64,000 nucleotides of DNA from Paraburkholderia flagellata (GTDB lineage Bacteria; Pseudomonadota; Gammaproteobacteria; Burkholderiales; Burkholderiaceae), in the NCBI RefSeq assembly GCF_021390645.1, contig NZ_JAJEJT010000002.1, positions 1,178,001 to 1,242,000 on the forward strand, written 5' to 3'. A program made the position numbers and the translations under genes. Each line of letters starts with the position of its first letter. Positions within the stretch are counted from its first letter, which is position 1. Under the pieces are notes generated by a model. The model searched no databases, was not told the origin of the DNA, and saw only the letters and a list, made by a program, of their open reading frames with translations. Below, piece after piece: positions 61,729 through 64,000 of this stretch.

Positions 61729-62502
61729 ATGAAGAGAAGGGTTATATGCATAGCTGTACTGGCCGCGACACTCGTTGCACCAGAGGCTTTCGCACAGGCT
61801 TCCGCTCCGGTCGCGGCAAGCAGCGTCGCCAATCCGGTCGACCCCGCGGCGGTCGAGGCGCTCAAGAGGATGGGTACCTACCTCCAGTCGCTCAAACGCT
61901 TCAGCGTTTCGACCGAACTGACCGGTGAACGCGTGCTGGAAGACGGCCAGAAGCTGCAGCACACGGCAACGGCGGACCTCGACGTCGACCGGCCGCACCG
62001 CATACGCGCGCTCATGTCCAGCGCACGAAGCCAGCGCGAGATCATCTTCGACGGCAAGACGGTCACGCTTTTTTCGCCAGCGCAGAAGTACTACTCGAGC
62101 GTCGCGTTCGAGGGCACCATCTCCGCATTGATCGACAAACTGCGCGAGAACTACGGTGTGGAATTCCCGCTGGCCGACCTGTTCATCTGGGGAACGCCGG
62201 ATGCGCCGGCTGACCAGTTCGAATCCGCCATGTTCGCGGGCCAGGACTATATCGATTCAGACCTCTGCAATCACTATGCATTCCGCCAGAAGGATATTGA
62301 CTGGCAGGTCTGGATAAAGGCAGGTGAAAGTCCACTGCCGCGCAAGATCGTGATCACGCGCCGCGACGACGATGCACGCCCGCAGTCCGTTTCGGTCATC
62401 GACTGGACGACGCACGCCACCTTCAACGACGCTACGTTCTCGTTCCATCCGCCTGCTGGCGCGAAGAAGATCGAGATCGTTCCGGTCAAGAACAAGGGGT
62501 AG
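61729..62502 (+). CDS. DUF2092-like exported protein
   Basis: A 257-residue exported protein: signal peptide ending near AFAQ (about 22), then a beta-rich domain resembling DUF2092, distantly like LolA/LolB lipoprotein-handling folds (FSVSTELTGERVLEDGQKLQHTATADLDVDRPHRIRA; KIVITRRDDDARPQSVSVIDWTTHATFNDATFSFHPPAGAKKIEI). GGGAGAA precedes ATG 61729. It is followed after four bases by a Gly/Asn-rich exported protein, a pairing that recurs in related genomes. Its promoter region carries the shared element. Confidence 0.8.
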   Translation: MKRRVICIAVLAATLVAPEAFAQASAPVAASSVANPVDPAAVEALKRMGTYLQSLKRFSVSTELTGERVLEDGQKLQHTATADLDVDRPHRIRALMSSARSQREIIFDGKTVTLFSPAQKYYSSVAFEGTISALIDKLRENYGVEFPLADLFIWGTPDAPADQFESAMFAGQDYIDSDLCNHYAFRQKDIDWQVWIKAGESPLPRKIVITRRDDDARPQSVSVIDWTTHATFNDATFSFHPPAGAKKIEIVPVKNKG

Positions 62503-62506
62503 GCCC

Positions 62507-63052
62507 ATGAAGACCACACTCATGCGAAATCCCGCCCGGCTCCTTCCCGTCGTGCTCGCTGCCTGCGCTGCCCTCACGGTGCCGCCTTCCGCAAACGCCT
62601 TTAGGGGCGGCGGTGGTGGTGGCGTGCACCCGGGCGGCGGCGGCGGCATGCATCAAGGCGGTGGCATGCACCAAGGCGGCGGTGGCGGTGCACGCGCCAA
62701 TCATCCTCCCGTCAACAACGTGCACGCCGACGCACGTACGCGCAACGTCCGAAACACGAGCGTGAACAACGTCAACGCGAATCGCAATGTCAACGTGAAT
62801 CGCAACGTCAATGTGGACGTGCACAACGATTACCATCACGGCGGCTGGGACGACGACTACCACCCGGTCGCCACGGCGGCCGCCGTCACCGCCGCCGTGG
62901 GCGTGACGTCCGCAGTGGTCGGCTCCATCGTCCGCTCGGTGCCTCCCAGCTGCGTGCCGGTGAACTATGGCGGCATGGTGTACCAGCAATGCGGCAGCAC
63001 GTGGTACCAGCCGCAGGGGGCGCAGTACGTCGTCGTCAACGCGCCGTATTGA
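62507..63052 (+). CDS. Exported Gly/His/Asn-rich protein
   Basis: A 181-residue exported protein: signal peptide ending at ANAF (about 31), then GGGGGMHQGGGMHQGG (Gly/His-rich), an Asn/Val repeat (NVNANRNVNVNRNVNVDVHND) and a short domain ending CVPVNYGGMVYQQCGSTWYQPQGAQYVVVNAPY with a conserved-looking Cys pair and aromatic residues (possibly DUF6515-like). It starts four bases after the DUF2092-like stop; AAGGGG precedes it. Likely an envelope protein working with its partner. Confidence 0.75.
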   Translation: MKTTLMRNPARLLPVVLAACAALTVPPSANAFRGGGGGGVHPGGGGGMHQGGGMHQGGGGGARANHPPVNNVHADARTRNVRNTSVNNVNANRNVNVNRNVNVDVHNDYHHGGWDDDYHPVATAAAVTAAVGVTSAVVGSIVRSVPPSCVPVNYGGMVYQQCGSTWYQPQGAQYVVVNAPY

Positions 63053-63167
63053 CGTGCCTCGCCGTTTCCATCAGCGTAACGCGTACACGCGGGATTCTTG
63101 CGCCGCCCCGGGAACATCCGCCCGCGGGCGGTGCCCTCGCGGACATCGCCCATGACTGGAGGACCCC

Positions 63168-63692
63168 ATGACCTCGCTGATGGAAAAGGTAAAGGAAGAG
63201 TTCAAGAAGGTCTTGCCGCCAACGATCTTCTTCTTCGTCATTCTCCACATCGTCGCGCTGATCCGTTCACTGATGGTCAAGGAGACCGGCATCGCGTTGC
63301 CTACCTCGGTGTCGGTGCTGATCTCGTCGCTCATACTCGGCAAGTCCGTGCTGCTCGCGGACATGCTGCCCTTCATCAACCGCTTTCCCGACAAACCGCT
63401 CATCTGGAACGTCTCCTGGAAAACGCTGATGTACGCGCTCGTCGCGCTCGGCATTCATTATCTGGAGCGGCTCTACGACTTCTGGAAAGAAGCCGGCAGT
63501 TTCGCTGCCGCCAACCACGAACTGATCACGCATATCAGCTGGCCGCGCTTCTGGGCGATCCAGATCCTGCTGGTGACGCTGATCTTCAACTACTGCTTGA
63601 TCGCGGAGCTGGCACGGGCACTCGGCAAGAACCGGCTCAAAACGATGTTCCTCGGCCCGCTGCCCACCTCCCACTCTTCTGGCCGTTCATAG
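63168..63692 (+). CDS. Four-helix inner-membrane protein, uncharacterised
   Basis: A 174-residue membrane protein with hydrophobic helices at about 18-36, 47-66, 88-104 and 128-148 and a basic start MTSLMEKVKEEFKKVL. I recognise no named family. TGGAGG precedes the ATG. It follows the exported protein pair by 115 bases and may be in the same transcript. No function can be assigned. Confidence 0.7.
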   Translation: MTSLMEKVKEEFKKVLPPTIFFFVILHIVALIRSLMVKETGIALPTSVSVLISSLILGKSVLLADMLPFINRFPDKPLIWNVSWKTLMYALVALGIHYLERLYDFWKEAGSFAAANHELITHISWPRFWAIQILLVTLIFNYCLIAELARALGKNRLKTMFLGPLPTSHSSGRS

Positions 63693-63735
63693 CGACGCCG
63701 CGCCGCTTCGCGCGGCGCGCTTCACTACCCTGGGT

Positions 63736-64000
63736 CTAGAATGCCTTGCGCAATTGCACCCAGCAGTGCACGGAAGTGTTGGCGTTCGCGCTGAGTATTT
63801 CCGGCGTGCGGCCGAACGGGAAAGCCACACTGCCGCTCAGCAAAAGCTTGTAGGGGCCGTTCCATTGCACGCCAAAGCCGGCGCTGCTCAACTGGCCGGT
63901 GTTGGGTCCGGGAACGAACGGGTTCTTGTACTGCTGCACCCACCCCGTATCGACGAAGACGGAAAATTGCCAGATGCCCGGTATGTTCTGGAACGCGGCG
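63736..64000 (-). CDS. TpsB/ShlB-type outer-membrane secretion protein (C-terminus only)
   Basis: The visible 88 residues read in from the right edge: FQNIPGIWQFSVFVDTGWVQQYKNPFVPG ... LSSAGFGVQWNGPYKLLLSGSVAFPFG ... VQLRKAF. FVDTGWV followed by LSSAGFGVQWNGPYKLLLSGSVAFPFG resembles the last strands of FhaC/ShlB two-partner secretion translocators, and the final F is the barrel signature. The N-terminal POTRA domains and any TpsA partner lie outside the window, so the family is probable, not certain. Confidence 0.7.
   Translation of the reverse strand, partial: AAFQNIPGIWQFSVFVDTGWVQQYKNPFVPGPNTGQLSSAGFGVQWNGPYKLLLSGSVAFPFGRTPEILSANANTSVHCWVQLRKAF

Overview
The window is very GC-rich, densely coded DNA that fits a Burkholderia sensu lato chromosome (Paraburkholderia/Caballeronia-like). 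Supporting genes are polyhydroxybutyrate (PHB) genes with a phasin, a probable hopanoid C-3 methylase (HpnR), an rpoN copy outside its usual neighbourhood, a full-length Lhr helicase, a CadR/cadmium ATPase pair and a TpsB-type secretion protein at the right edge. This assignment comes from gene content recognised by eye. No rRNA, tRNA, CRISPR array or complete mobile element was seen.

Layout. 0-5.7 kb: lipid hydroxylase (cut by the edge), secreted repeat protein, EF-hand protein followed by an OmpR/EnvZ-type two-component pair, and a DUF4410 lipoprotein. 5.9-12.7 kb: hpnR-like radical SAM gene, GntP permease plus patatin, an unusual uracil-DNA-glycosylase/DUF488 fusion, and a short-chain fatty acid transporter. 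12.9-15.7 kb: small envelope proteins. 15.9-19.9 kb: a stress/storage block (Hsp20, PhaB, phasin, universal stress protein, Zn alcohol dehydrogenase) like the low-oxygen islands of Burkholderia. 20.2-25.4 kb: DHH phosphoesterase, then a decayed stretch with two pseudogenes and an orphan IS5-type transposase fragment around intact DUF72 and NhaP-type genes. 25.5-38.3 kb: rpoN, BON protein, aldo/keto reductase, Lhr, metal ATPase with its MerR regulator, M20 peptidase. 38.4-44.9 kb: small membrane proteins, LysE exporter, and an RpiR-controlled C45 hydrolase/aminotransferase unit with matching palindromes.

The most interesting part is 45.5-61.7 kb. It carries a formylglycine-generating enzyme, an arylsulfatase with a CTAGR activation motif, a BASS-type transporter, a Tat-exported alkylsulfatase with a novel partner gene, an iGluR-like channel protein, an outer-membrane barrel, a small exported protein and a truncated relative of it, a sensor kinase with an ABC-binding-protein-like periplasmic domain, and two response regulators. 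Four intergenic regions here share a ~41-bp element with fixed geometry: (A/T)TTGCCC, N4, GGGCAAT, N3, (A/G)TTGCCC, N5, then a CCGATAG or CCTATCG-like box, with the direct repeat exactly 21 bp apart each time. A fifth degenerate copy lies before the truncated gene. I infer a local regulon joining sulfate-ester use to this signalling system; this is the best candidate for something undescribed.
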